Assembly (NCBI RefSeq): GCF_014646115.1
Contig: NZ_BMMV01000010.1
Span: 186,001 to 250,000, forward strand
Source of the DNA: Streptomyces camponoticapitis
Lineage (GTDB): Bacteria; Actinomycetota; Actinomycetes; Streptomycetales; Streptomycetaceae
Reading direction: 5' to 3'
Length of the DNA stretch: 64,000 bases
In this document: one piece after another, positions 43,474-52,154 of the stretch
How the letters are laid out: every line of letters starts with the position of its first letter
Numbering within the stretch: the stretch's first letter is position 1
The notes under the pieces: generated by a model
Database searches by the model: none
What the model was told of the DNA's origin: nothing
Seen by the model: only the letters and a program-made list of their open reading frames with translations
Made by a program: the position numbers and the translations under genes

Positions 43474-44715
43474 GTGAAGAACCGCTTCCTTGTCGGCTCC
43501 GCCGTGTTCGTGTCCTCCATCGCCCTCGCGGGATGCGGCATGCTCCCCGGTGACGACGAGAAGGTCATCACCATCTGGCTCATGAAGGACAGCGTCTCCA
43601 CCGAGTTCCTGGAGCGGTTCACCGAGGCGTACGAGGAGGAGAACCCCTCGGTCCGGCTGGAGGTCAAGATCCAGGAGTGGACCGGGATCGGCAAGAAGGT
43701 GATGGCCGCGCTGGAGGACGACGACGCGCCGGACATCATCGAGGTCGGCAACACACAGGTCGCCCAGTACGCGGAGAGCGACGGTCTGCGGGACCTCACC
43801 CTGGAGTCCGTACGCGACCTGGGAAGTGAGGACTGGCTGCCGGGTCTCGCCGAACCCGGCAGCATCAACGGCTCCCAGTTCGGCATCCCTTGGTACGCGG
43901 CCAACCGCGTCGTGATCTACAACAAGGACCTCTTCGCACAGGCCGGTATCGAGGAGCCGCCCAAGACCCGCGAGGAGTGGCTGGACATCACCGCCGAACT
44001 CGACAAGGGCGCCCAGCAGGGCATCTACCTCGCCGGTCAGGACTGGTACACCCTCTCCGGCTTCATCTGGGACGAGGGCGGCGAGCTGGCGGTCGAGTCG
44101 GGCGGAGAGTGGGAGGGCCGGCTCGACACCCCCGAGGCGATCAACGGCATGAAGTTCTACAAGGAGTTGCAGGCACTCGGCGACGGCCCCAAGGACTCCG
44201 ACGAGGTAACCCCGGTGCAGGAGGAGGAGTTCGCCAGGGGCGACATCGCGCAGATGATCGACACCCCCAACTCCGCCGTCCAGATCGAGGAGAAGAACCC
44301 CGACCTCAAGGGCAAGCTCGGCTTCTTCCCGATCCCCGGCAAGACCTCCGCGGCGCCCGGCTCCGTCTTCACCGGCGGCTCCGACCTCATCGTCCCCAAG
44401 AACTCCTCCCACCGGTCCGCCGCCGTCGAGGTCGTCAAGGCACTGGCCGGCGAGAAGTGGCAGACGGATCTCGCCAGGACCATGAGCTACGTGCCGAACA
44501 AGACGACCCTCGCGGGCGTCATCGAGGGCCAGGAGGCGACGGCCGCGATGGCCGCCGGCGCCGCACAGGGACGGGCCACGCCCAACTCGCCGAAGTGGGC
44601 CGATGTCGAGCTGGACAACCCGATCAAGCCGTACATGACCGCCGTCCTCCAGGGTGAGGACCCGAAGACCGCCGCCGAGGCGGCCGTCGAGAAGATCTCC
44701 GCGGCGCTGCGGTAG
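43474..44715 (+). CDS. Solitary ABC sugar-binding lipoprotein (family 1 SBP)
   Basis: This 413-aa extracellular binding protein has lipobox ALAGC (Cys21) and a family-1 solute-binding fold (ITIWLMKDSVSTEFLERFTEAYEEENP, DDAPDIIEVGNTQVAQYAESDGL, FGIPWYAANRVVIYNKDLF, FTGGSDLIVPKNS). Such proteins serve oligosaccharide (CUT1) importers. No permease or ATPase gene is adjacent, so it must use a transporter encoded elsewhere, as happens with the multi-use MsiK ATPase of Streptomyces. GTG 43474 is preceded by GAAGG; an in-frame GTG at 43447 is an alternative. The transcription unit appears to be this gene alone. Confidence 0.88.
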   Translation: MKNRFLVGSAVFVSSIALAGCGMLPGDDEKVITIWLMKDSVSTEFLERFTEAYEEENPSVRLEVKIQEWTGIGKKVMAALEDDDAPDIIEVGNTQVAQYAESDGLRDLTLESVRDLGSEDWLPGLAEPGSINGSQFGIPWYAANRVVIYNKDLFAQAGIEEPPKTREEWLDITAELDKGAQQGIYLAGQDWYTLSGFIWDEGGELAVESGGEWEGRLDTPEAINGMKFYKELQALGDGPKDSDEVTPVQEEEFARGDIAQMIDTPNSAVQIEEKNPDLKGKLGFFPIPGKTSAAPGSVFTGGSDLIVPKNSSHRSAAVEVVKALAGEKWQTDLARTMSYVPNKTTLAGVIEGQEATAAMAAGAAQGRATPNSPKWADVELDNPIKPYMTAVLQGEDPKTAAEAAVEKISAALR

Positions 44716-44971
44716 ATTCGGGGGTCCGGGGCGCTCCACCGGGTCGGCGGACCGCCCCCGGGCCCGGCGGGCGCATCGAAGCTCCCGTTCCGGGACGGCC
44801 GCTTTACCAACCCATTACCCGTTGGTTCCGGCCATTCAGCCGTCCCACATCCCCGCTCCGCCAGGCTGTCATGTCGAATCCAGCCGGTCACGGAAGAAAC
44901 AAGGTGCCGGGGCGCCGCACCAGCGGCGTCCCACCACCGCTCGTTCCTTTTGTCCGGCACAGGAGACCTCT

Positions 44972-45787
44972 ATGTCCGCCTCGCCCGCCGTCGTCCCCGC
45001 CCCCCTCCCCACGGCACCCCCGCAGCTCCCGCTCCCCGCCCCGGCACCCGACCCCGACCAGCGCTATCTCGTCTCCCTGGCCCGCGACCAGGAGGACGTA
45101 CGCGCCGCGCAGCGCCTGCGCTACATGGTCTTCGCCGGCGAGATGGGTGCGCACATCGAGGCGCCCGAGCCCGGCCTCGACAGCGACGCCTTCGACGCGC
45201 ACTGCGACCACCTGCTGGTACGCGAGGCCGAGACCGGCGAGGTCGTGGGGACGTACCGGCTCCTGCCGCCCGACCGCGCCCGCGTCGCCGGACGGCTCTA
45301 TTCCGAGAGCGAGTTCGACCTCCAGAGGCTCGACCACATACGCGACGACCTCGTCGAGGTCGGCCGCTCCTGCGTCCACCCCCTGCACCGCAACGGCGCC
45401 GTCATCGCGCTCATCTGGGCCGGGCTCGCCCGCTACATGACCCGCACCGGGCACAACTGGATGGCGGGCTGCTGCTCCCTGCCGCTCGGCGACGGCGGCG
45501 CCCTCGCGTCGGCGACCTGGAACACGGTCAAGGACCGCAATCTCGCGCCCGAGGAGTACTGGGTCACCCCGCACCGTCTCTGGACCCCCGACAGCGAGAC
45601 CCTGCCGGCGGCGCGGGCCGAACTCCCCGCGCTGCTCCGCGGCTACCTCAGGCTCGGTGCCTGGGTCTGCGGCGCGCCCGCGCACGACCCGGAGTTCGGG
45701 GTCGCCGACCTGTACGTCCTGCTGTCGCTGCGCCGCACCAACCCCCGCTACCTGCGGCACTTCCTCTCGCTCGCCCCGGCGCGATGA
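44972..45787 (+). CDS. GNAT N-acyltransferase, OlsB/hemolysin-like
   Basis: This 271-aa protein has a Pro/Ala-rich first 28 residues followed by the acyltransferase-5 (OlsB-type) fold: VRAAQRLRYMVFAGEMG, FDAHCDHLLVREAETGEVVGTYRLL, LVEVGRSCVHPLHRNGAVIALIWAGLARYM and AGCCSLPLGDGG. OlsB enzymes make N-acyl-ornithine. CAGGAG precedes ATG 44972. The stop overlaps the ATG of a PlsC-type acyltransferase gene, and such a pair matches OlsB-OlsA of ornithine-lipid synthesis. I infer that pathway; the amino-acid acceptor is not visible in sequence. Confidence 0.84.
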   Translation: MSASPAVVPAPLPTAPPQLPLPAPAPDPDQRYLVSLARDQEDVRAAQRLRYMVFAGEMGAHIEAPEPGLDSDAFDAHCDHLLVREAETGEVVGTYRLLPPDRARVAGRLYSESEFDLQRLDHIRDDLVEVGRSCVHPLHRNGAVIALIWAGLARYMTRTGHNWMAGCCSLPLGDGGALASATWNTVKDRNLAPEEYWVTPHRLWTPDSETLPAARAELPALLRGYLRLGAWVCGAPAHDPEFGVADLYVLLSLRRTNPRYLRHFLSLAPAR

Positions 45788-46887
45788 GCGCCTGGCTGCC
45801 CACGGCGCCCTGTACCCCGCGGCTCTGCGCCCCTCTCCCGGACGCTCCGCGCCGGGGCCCGGTCGCCGCTTCCGCGCGCCTTGCGGCCGGCCTCGGCGCC
45901 GTGATCGCCGGGACCCTGCTCATCCCCCTCGTCGCGCTGTTCGACGCCGGTGTGCGCGACCGGCTGACCCGCCGGTGGACATGTACCGTGATCCGGCTCT
46001 TCGGGGTGCGCGTCCAGGCCGGCGGGACACCGCCCGGCGCCCCGGCCGCGGCTTCCGGCGAAGCGCCGCGAGGGGTGCTCGTCGTCGCCAACCACATCTC
46101 CTGGCTGGACATCCCGCTCGTCGCGACCCTGCTCCCCGGCCGGCTGCTGGCCAAGAGCGACATCCGGCGCTGGCCCGTCCTCGGTGTGGTGGCGGCACTC
46201 GGCGGCACCCTCTTCGTGGAGCGCGACCGGCTCCGCGCGCTGCCGGACACGGTGCGCGACGTGCGTGACGCCCTGCGCGCGGGCTCCCGTGTGATCGTCT
46301 TCCCCGAGGGCAGCACCTGGTGCGGCAGGGACCAGGGCCGGTTCACCGCGGCCATGTTCCAGGCCGCGCTGGACGCGGGGGCGGCCGTCCTTCCCGTACG
46401 GATCGGCTACAGCCCGCTGGGTCCCGCCGCCTTCGTCGGGGACGACCCGCTCGCGGCCTCACTGTGGCGCGCGGTGCTGACCCGGGGGCTCACGGCGGAG
46501 ATCGAGGTCCTGCCCCTGATCCCCGCCGGGAGCCACCCGGACCGGCGCTCACTGGCGCGCGCGGCCCAGAGTGCTGTCACCCGGGCCGGCGGCGACCGGA
46601 CCGGCGTTGTTCACGCGGCTGTCTCTCGCACCGCGGTCCCATCCTCCGCGGTCCCTCACACCGCCGTCGCCAGCGACAGCGCGAACCGTTCCGCCTCGTC
46701 CGTCCACCAGTGCGCCAACTCCATCCCCGCACCGGCCAGTTCGGTACGAACACTGTCCTCGGTGAACTTCGCGGACACCTCCGTACGCATCTCCTCACCC
46801 GCCTCGAAGGCGACCACCAGGTCCAGTTCGCGAATCTTCACGGTGAGGGCCCGGCGCGCCCTGAGCCGCATCTCGATCCACCGCTGA
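45784..46887 (+). CDS. PlsC-type 1-acyl-sn-glycerol-3-phosphate (OlsA-like) acyltransferase
   Basis: This 367-aa membrane-associated acyltransferase has one membrane segment (LAAGLGAVIAGTLLIPLVAL), the HX4D catalytic box NHISWLD and the FPEGST motif. In an OlsBA context it would acylate lyso-ornithine lipid; otherwise lysophosphatidate. It overlaps the GNAT gene by four bases. The enzyme proper ends near residue 285. The last ~77 residues (Ser/Thr/Arg-rich) are read antisense through the 3' end of egtD, because the stop lies 232 bases inside that gene. This odd extension suggests loss of an earlier stop codon. Confidence 0.84.
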   Translation: MSAWLPTAPCTPRLCAPLPDAPRRGPVAASARLAAGLGAVIAGTLLIPLVALFDAGVRDRLTRRWTCTVIRLFGVRVQAGGTPPGAPAAASGEAPRGVLVVANHISWLDIPLVATLLPGRLLAKSDIRRWPVLGVVAALGGTLFVERDRLRALPDTVRDVRDALRAGSRVIVFPEGSTWCGRDQGRFTAAMFQAALDAGAAVLPVRIGYSPLGPAAFVGDDPLAASLWRAVLTRGLTAEIEVLPLIPAGSHPDRRSLARAAQSAVTRAGGDRTGVVHAAVSRTAVPSSAVPHTAVASDSANRSASSVHQCANSIPAPASSVRTLSSVNFADTSVRISSPASKATTRSSSRIFTVRARRALSRISIHR

Positions 46888-47618
46888 TCGCTGTTCCAGA
46901 GCGCCACATGGTCGAAGTCCGCCGGGTCGAAGTCGGCCCCCAGCTCCCGGTCGACGACGGCCAGCACGTTCTTGTTGAAGGCCGCCGTCACACCTGACGC
47001 ATCGTCATAGGCCCTGACCAGTACGGACTCGTCCTTGACGAGATCCGTCCCCAGGAGCAGCGCGTCGCCGGGCACGAGCATCGCGCGTACGGACGCGAGG
47101 AAGTCCGCGCGCTCGTCGGGCAGCAGATTCCCGATCGTGCCCCCGAGGAACGCGACCAGTCGCGGCCCCGGTGTGTCCGGCAGCTCCAGCTCCTTGGTGA
47201 AGTCGGCGATGAGCGCGTGCACCTGGAGGCCGGGACGCTCGACGAGCAGCGACTCGGCGGCCCCGACGAGCGCGCTCTCGCTCACGTCCACCGGTACGTA
47301 GGCGTGCGGCACCGGCAGTTCGTCGAGCAGGTGCCGGGTCTTCTCCGAGGACCCCGACCCCAGCTCGACCAGCGTGCGGGCCCCCGTCGCCGCCGCGATC
47401 TCCGGCGCGCGGGCGAGCAGGATCTCCCGCTCGGCGCGCGTCGGGTAGTACTCGTCGAGGGTGGTGATCTCCTCGAAGAGCTCGCTGCCCCTGGCGTCGT
47501 AGAACCACTTGGGCGGCAGGGACTTGGGCGTACGGGTCAGCCCGTGCAGCACATCGGCGCGCAGCGCGGCGTCGGTGGCGTCCTCGGGCAGGGTGCGGGT
47601 CAGCTGGTACGGGCTCAC
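46656..47618 (-). CDS. egtD: L-histidine N(alpha)-methyltransferase EgtD
   Basis: This 320-aa SAM-dependent enzyme trimethylates histidine to hercynine, the first step of ergothioneine synthesis. Seen: KWFYDARGSELFEEITTLDEYYPTRAE near the start, the SAM loop LVELGSGSSEKT, VPVDVSESAL, AFLGGTIGNL and the substrate-site region FNKNVLAVVDRELG. GTG 47618 is preceded by AAGGAG and overlaps the egtC stop by four bases. It is the last gene of egtABCD, and its 3' end overlaps the convergent acyltransferase gene. Confidence 0.95.
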   Translation of the reverse strand: MSPYQLTRTLPEDATDAALRADVLHGLTRTPKSLPPKWFYDARGSELFEEITTLDEYYPTRAEREILLARAPEIAAATGARTLVELGSGSSEKTRHLLDELPVPHAYVPVDVSESALVGAAESLLVERPGLQVHALIADFTKELELPDTPGPRLVAFLGGTIGNLLPDERADFLASVRAMLVPGDALLLGTDLVKDESVLVRAYDDASGVTAAFNKNVLAVVDRELGADFDPADFDHVALWNSDQRWIEMRLRARRALTVKIRELDLVVAFEAGEEMRTEVSAKFTEDSVRTELAGAGMELAHWWTDEAERFALSLATAV

Positions 47619-48370
47619 GAGGGGGGCTCCTTGAGGGGAGTGAGCAGGACGTCGGTGCGGGTCGCCACCAGCAGCGTGCGGTCGGGGACTTCGCACCACC
47701 GCGGATCGTCGTCGTACGGCTCCGAGGCGACGACCGTGCTCCGGCCGGGCTCGGCGAGATACCAGAGCGTGTCCCCCCAGGCGGTCGCCGTGACCGTCGC
47801 ACCGTCCGTGAGCAGCAGGTTCAGCCGGGAGTCTGGCGCGGCCTCGGCCACCTCCAGGACCGTGTCGGTCAGGGCCTGCCCCATCCCGTCGCCGTCCCGC
47901 AGCCGGTGCAGCACCAGCGCCCACACGAGCGCCGAGTCGGTCCGGGCGTCCAGCGACAGCAGTTCGGCGGGGGAGAGGGCGGCGGCCGGTGCCGTCAGGC
48001 TCGACGGCCAGCCCCGTACGGCGCCGTTGTGGCTGAAGAGCCACGGTCCGGAAGCGAACGGCGCCGCCGCCGCCTCGCCGTCCGAGCCCGCCTCGGTGGC
48101 GTCCCGCACGGCCGCGAGCACCGCACCGCTCCTGACCACCCTCGCCAGGTCGACGACGCTCTGATCGCCCCAGATGGGGCCCGTGCGGCGGTAGCGCGCG
48201 GGCAGCGGATCACCGTCCGCGTACCAACCGACCCCGAAACCGTCGGCGTTGACCGTCCCGTTCCGCTGCCGGCGCGGCTCCCAGGACTGCCGGTACAGCG
48301 CGTACTCGGGGGTAATCAGCACCTCGCGCAGCGCGACCGGCGTTCCCACATAGGCGATATGACGGCACAT
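47615..48370 (-). CDS. egtC: Gamma-glutamyl-hercynylcysteine sulfoxide amidohydrolase EgtC
   Basis: This 251-aa class-II glutamine amidotransferase-fold hydrolase removes the glutamate from gamma-glutamyl-hercynylcysteine sulfoxide. The start is decided by chemistry: ATG 48370 gives M-C-R-H, so that after Met removal Cys is the N-terminal nucleophile. A GTG one codon earlier (48373) would spoil this. Other motifs are NADGFGVGWYADG and FSHNGAV. It overlaps egtB at TGATG and egtD at GTGA. Confidence 0.94.
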   Translation of the reverse strand: MCRHIAYVGTPVALREVLITPEYALYRQSWEPRRQRNGTVNADGFGVGWYADGDPLPARYRRTGPIWGDQSVVDLARVVRSGAVLAAVRDATEAGSDGEAAAAPFASGPWLFSHNGAVRGWPSSLTAPAAALSPAELLSLDARTDSALVWALVLHRLRDGDGMGQALTDTVLEVAEAAPDSRLNLLLTDGATVTATAWGDTLWYLAEPGRSTVVASEPYDDDPRWCEVPDRTLLVATRTDVLLTPLKEPPS

Positions 48371-49737
48371 CACGCGTCCCCGGCCGAACGGGCGGTACGG
48401 AACCCGGCGAAGATCTGCCGGCGCACCGGCAGGTCCCAGTTGCGGAAGGTGCCGCGGGAGGCCACATCACCCACGGCGAACGAGCCGCCGCGCAGCACCT
48501 TGTGCGCCCCGCCGAAGAACACCTCCGAGTACTCCCGGTAGGGGAAGGCGACAAAGCCGGGGTAGGGAAGGAAGTCGCTCGACGTCCACTCCCACACGTC
48601 ACCGATCAACTGCCGTACGCCCAGCGGCGACGCGCCCCGCGGATAGCTGCCGGCGGGCGCGGGCCGCAGATGGCGCTGGCCGAGGTTGGCGCGCTCGGGC
48701 GTCGGGTCCTCGTCGCCCCACGGGTACCGCCTTGAGCGGCCGCTGACCGGGTCGTGCCGGGCGGCCTTCTCCCACTCCTCCTCGGTCGGCAGCCTCCGTC
48801 CGGCCCAGCGGGCGTAGGCGTCCGCCTCGTACCAGCTGACGTGCAGCACCGGCTCGTCGGCCGGGACGGGCTCGACCGTGCCGAAGCGGCGGCGCGTCCA
48901 CTGCCCGGCCTCCCGCCGCCAGAACAGCGGTGCGGCGATGTCGTGTTCACGGATCTGGTCCCAGCCGGCCGGGGCCCACCAGCGTTCGTCGGTGTAGCCG
49001 CCGTCCTCGATGAACCGCAGATAGTCACCGTTGGTCACCGGCACGGTGTCCAGGTGGAAAGCGGGCACCAGCCGGTGGTGCGCGGGCCGTTCGTTGTCCA
49101 GCGCCCACGGCTCGGCCGAGGTGCCCATGGTGAACTGCCCGGCCGGGATCAGGATCTCGGCAGGCAGGTCCGCCGCGTCCACCGGTTCGGCGGCCGGGGG
49201 CTCCGGCGCCGTCAGCGCGGCGGGGCCGCGGCGCAGCTGATGGGTGATCAGCATCGTCTCGTCGTGCTGCTGTTCGTGCTGCGCGATCATCCCGAAGGCG
49301 AATCCCGCGTCCAGCAGGGGACCGCCGCGCAGCGGGCTGCTGTCGAGGATGTCCAGGACCCGGCCCCGGATGTCCGAGGCGTAGGCGCGCGCCTCACGGG
49401 GCGCGAGCAGCGGGAGCGTGGGACGCAGCGCCCGGGGATGCTCGAACGCGTCGTACACGGAGTCGATCTCCGGCCTGACGGCCTCCCGGCCGCCGACCGT
49501 ACGGAGCAGCCACTGCTCCTCCTGATTGCCGATATGGGCCAGGTCCCAGACCAGCGGTGACATCAACGGCGAGTGCTGCGCGGTCAGTTCGGGCTCGTCC
49601 ACGCAGGAGGTGAGGAGTGCGGTGCGCTCGCGCGCGGTGGTCAGGGCGTCGAAGGCCCGGCGCCGCAGCGCGTCGACGGATATCCCGTCCGTGGTCCCGT
49701 CCGCCGTCTCGGCCGGTGTCCCGGCGTTCTCGGTCAT
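48370..49737 (-). CDS. egtB: Hercynine oxygenase (sulfoxide synthase) EgtB
   Basis: This 455-aa non-haem iron enzyme joins gamma-glutamylcysteine to hercynine with O2. The N-terminal DinB-like domain holds the iron-binding H-x3-H-x-E (HEQQHDE) plus an earlier His (WDLAHIGNQEEQW). The C-terminal formylglycine-enzyme-like domain has PAGQFTMGT, WYEADAYARWAGRRLPTEEEWEKAAR and GDVWEWTSSDF, ending VLRGGSF and RNWDLPVRRQIFAGFR. ATG 49737 overlaps the egtA stop (ATGA). All expected ligands are present. Confidence 0.95.
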   Translation of the reverse strand: MTENAGTPAETADGTTDGISVDALRRRAFDALTTARERTALLTSCVDEPELTAQHSPLMSPLVWDLAHIGNQEEQWLLRTVGGREAVRPEIDSVYDAFEHPRALRPTLPLLAPREARAYASDIRGRVLDILDSSPLRGGPLLDAGFAFGMIAQHEQQHDETMLITHQLRRGPAALTAPEPPAAEPVDAADLPAEILIPAGQFTMGTSAEPWALDNERPAHHRLVPAFHLDTVPVTNGDYLRFIEDGGYTDERWWAPAGWDQIREHDIAAPLFWRREAGQWTRRRFGTVEPVPADEPVLHVSWYEADAYARWAGRRLPTEEEWEKAARHDPVSGRSRRYPWGDEDPTPERANLGQRHLRPAPAGSYPRGASPLGVRQLIGDVWEWTSSDFLPYPGFVAFPYREYSEVFFGGAHKVLRGGSFAVGDVASRGTFRNWDLPVRRQIFAGFRTARSAGDA

Positions 49738-51008
49738 GTGCGGATTTCCTTCCCGGTTTCGGGGACGTGCGTGTCGTCGGCGGGGCAGCGGCCCGGCAGG
49801 ACGTACCGCTCGTTGAAGGCCGCGACGGCCTCCTGAACGGCCTCGGTGGCGCCCGTACGGGGCAGCGCCTGAAGCGCGACGGCGAAGCACTCCACCGCCG
49901 CCGCGTGCAGCTCCGGGTCGCTGAGGCCGTCGCGGGCGGCCGTGACCCAGAGCGGATTGCCCGGCGCGGGCAGCGGGCCAGCCGTCTCGGCGAGCGTCTT
50001 CACGGTGCGGTAGACCGTCTCGGCGGCCTCGGGGTCGTCGAACAGCGCGGTGGTCACCGCCAGCGGCACCATCCAGCCGTCGGTGCCCGGCTGGGCGTCG
50101 ATCATCCGCAGCTCCAGATGACCGCGCGGGCGAACCGGCGGGAAGAGGGTGGAGATGTGGTAGTCGAGATCGGCACGGACCGCCGGGCGGGGCAGCCCGG
50201 AGCGGATCCACTCCCGGAAGGTCAGCCCCTCGGGAACCTCCCAGGGACCGACCGGGGTCCGGACGCACATCACCGGCGCGTCCAGGACGTACGCCGCCCA
50301 CGCGGCCCGCGGCTCCCGCCGCAGAGCGGGCGCCTTGGTGCGGGCCGGATCGAGGTCCGCCCACAGCGCCTGCCGGGTGGAGCGCCAGCCGGTGGCACGG
50401 CGCGCCTGGACGGGCGAGTTGGCGAACGCGGCCACCAGCACCGCGCCCAGCAGATGGGCGAGCTGCCAGCGTCTGCCGTACCCGAGAGGGCCCGGCTCCT
50501 CGGTACCCGCGTCGAGGCACACCTGGACGGAGGCGGAGGAACGCATCATGGCGCGGCCCGAGGGGCCGATCCGGTCGAGGTAGGTCTCCATCGCGTCGTA
50601 CCGCGGCTCCTGGAGGAGCCTGCCCGGTGAGTGCCACGGATCCTGTCCGAAGCCGGTGAGCGTGAGACCGGCCGTACGCAGTTCACGGCGTACGGCGGCG
50701 AGGTCCGCCGCTGTGGAGTTGACGCACTCCATCAGGGAGGAGGCGGGCGCCGAGCTGAGTTCCAGCTGACCGCCCGGTTCGAAAGTCAGCGCCGATCGCA
50801 GGGGCACGTCACGAAGGCCGGCATAGGCCTTGTCGAGACGCTCGGCCCGAACGGGCAGTTCGGGGTCGTACAGATCGTGCACGAGCCATTCCAGTTCGAC
50901 ACCCACGATGCGGGGCGGACCTGTCTTGAAACATATGCCGCGCAGCAGCGCCTCGGCGTCGTCCTCGGTGAGAGACGGGCCCGCAGCTGCGATTTCCTCC
51001 GACGACAT
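49734..51008 (-). CDS. egtA: Glutamate-cysteine ligase EgtA
   Basis: This 424-aa ATP-dependent ligase makes gamma-glutamylcysteine for ergothioneine. It shows the GCS2-type VGVELEWLVHDLYDP and LTFEPGGQLELSSAP near the N-terminus, then MRSSASVQVCLDAG and RPRGHLELRMIDAQP. ATG 51008 follows AGGAGGATCC, the best ribosome site of the operon. It is the first gene of a tightly overlapping egtABCD unit. The lyase EgtE is not present here; many actinomycetes encode it elsewhere. Confidence 0.93.
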   Translation of the reverse strand: MSSEEIAAAGPSLTEDDAEALLRGICFKTGPPRIVGVELEWLVHDLYDPELPVRAERLDKAYAGLRDVPLRSALTFEPGGQLELSSAPASSLMECVNSTAADLAAVRRELRTAGLTLTGFGQDPWHSPGRLLQEPRYDAMETYLDRIGPSGRAMMRSSASVQVCLDAGTEEPGPLGYGRRWQLAHLLGAVLVAAFANSPVQARRATGWRSTRQALWADLDPARTKAPALRREPRAAWAAYVLDAPVMCVRTPVGPWEVPEGLTFREWIRSGLPRPAVRADLDYHISTLFPPVRPRGHLELRMIDAQPGTDGWMVPLAVTTALFDDPEAAETVYRTVKTLAETAGPLPAPGNPLWVTAARDGLSDPELHAAAVECFAVALQALPRTGATEAVQEAVAAFNERYVLPGRCPADDTHVPETGKEIRT

Positions 51009-51173
51009 GGCCGGATCCTCCTGTCGAAGACCGTGCCCAAACCCCGTCCCCGGGGTTCGGGGCGGGGCACTGCGTTCCAACCTAAGGCCACTCCCGGTGA
51101 TCCGCACAAGAGTGCCCCCGCGGGCGGGAAACCTGGTTGCCCCGAGCGTGTTTTCTCCCCCAGGATGCCTGGC

Positions 51174-52154
51174 ATGAGCGCACGTCTGCGGGGGATCGCG
51201 AAGCACACCGAGGAGATTGTCGAGGCGGGCGGATACCGCGCGGAGGACGGCCGCCAGGTGTCACTCGCGGCGCTGCTGACCGCCGCGACCGAGGGCACGC
51301 GGCTGTACGGGCCCGAGCCCGTACCGGTCACCCCGGACACCTCCCGTACGACATCCTTCGAGGTCACCGGCGAGAGCAGCCTCCAGGCCGCCCGGCGGAT
51401 CACCTCGGCGGCGCCGGGTCCCGTGGCCGTTCTGAACTTCGCCTCGGCGCGCAACCCGGGCGGCGGCTACCTGAACGGCGCACAGGCCCAGGAAGAGGCG
51501 CTCTGCCGGGCCTCCGCCCTCTACGTCACCCTGCTGCGCGCCCCGGACTACTACGCGCGCCACCGCGCCGACCGCAGCCCGTTCTACAGCGACCGCGTGA
51601 TCCACTCGCCCGGGGTACCCGTCTTCCGCGACGACCGGGGGCGGCTGCTCGACGTCCCGTTCACCGTCGGTTTCCTCACCTCGCCCGCCCCGAACGCCGG
51701 GGTCGTCGCGCGCGACCGGCCCGAGGAGAGCCCGCGAATTCCGGCCACGCTGGCGGCCCGCGCCGAGCGGGTCCTGGAGGTGGCGGTGACCGGTGGGTAC
51801 CGGCGCCTCGTGCTCGGGGCATGGGGGTGCGGGGTCTTCCGCAACGACCCGGCGGAGGTGGCCGGCGCCTTCCGGGCGCTGCTCGTCGCGCCGCCGGACG
51901 GGTCCGGAGCGGGCGGCGGCCGGTTCTCGGGCCACTTCGACCAGGTCGTCTTCGCGGTGCTCGACCGGACGGCCGATTCCGCCACGTCGGCCGCTTTCCG
52001 GCGTACGTTCGCGGACGTGGCCAGCGACGTCGTCCACGACGTCGCGAGGGACGGCGCGAGGGACGGCGCCGAGGACGCGGCCGAGGACGGACCGGGCGGC
52101 TCGGGCCCCGGCGGATCGGGCGGCCCCCGCATACCGGCTCAGCGCCAGCCGTAA
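51174..52154 (+). CDS. Microbial poly(ADP-ribose) glycohydrolase-like protein (DUF2263 / TIGR02452)
   Basis: This 326-aa macrodomain-like hydrolase has the bacterial PARG signature GGG-x7-QEE at residues 96-108 (GGGYLNGAQAQEE). Also visible: VAVLNFASARNPGGG, FYSDRVIHSPGVPVFRD and LGAWGCGVFRNDP. It should remove ADP-ribose from proteins or polymers. The C-terminal ~40 residues are Asp/Ala/Gly repeats and probably disordered. ATG 51174 is chosen; ATG 51165 is three codons upstream. It diverges from egtA and overlaps the convergent MazF-like gene by 16 bases. Confidence 0.87.
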   Translation: MSARLRGIAKHTEEIVEAGGYRAEDGRQVSLAALLTAATEGTRLYGPEPVPVTPDTSRTTSFEVTGESSLQAARRITSAAPGPVAVLNFASARNPGGGYLNGAQAQEEALCRASALYVTLLRAPDYYARHRADRSPFYSDRVIHSPGVPVFRDDRGRLLDVPFTVGFLTSPAPNAGVVARDRPEESPRIPATLAARAERVLEVAVTGGYRRLVLGAWGCGVFRNDPAEVAGAFRALLVAPPDGSGAGGGRFSGHFDQVVFAVLDRTADSATSAAFRRTFADVASDVVHDVARDGARDGAEDAAEDGPGGSGPGGSGGPRIPAQRQP

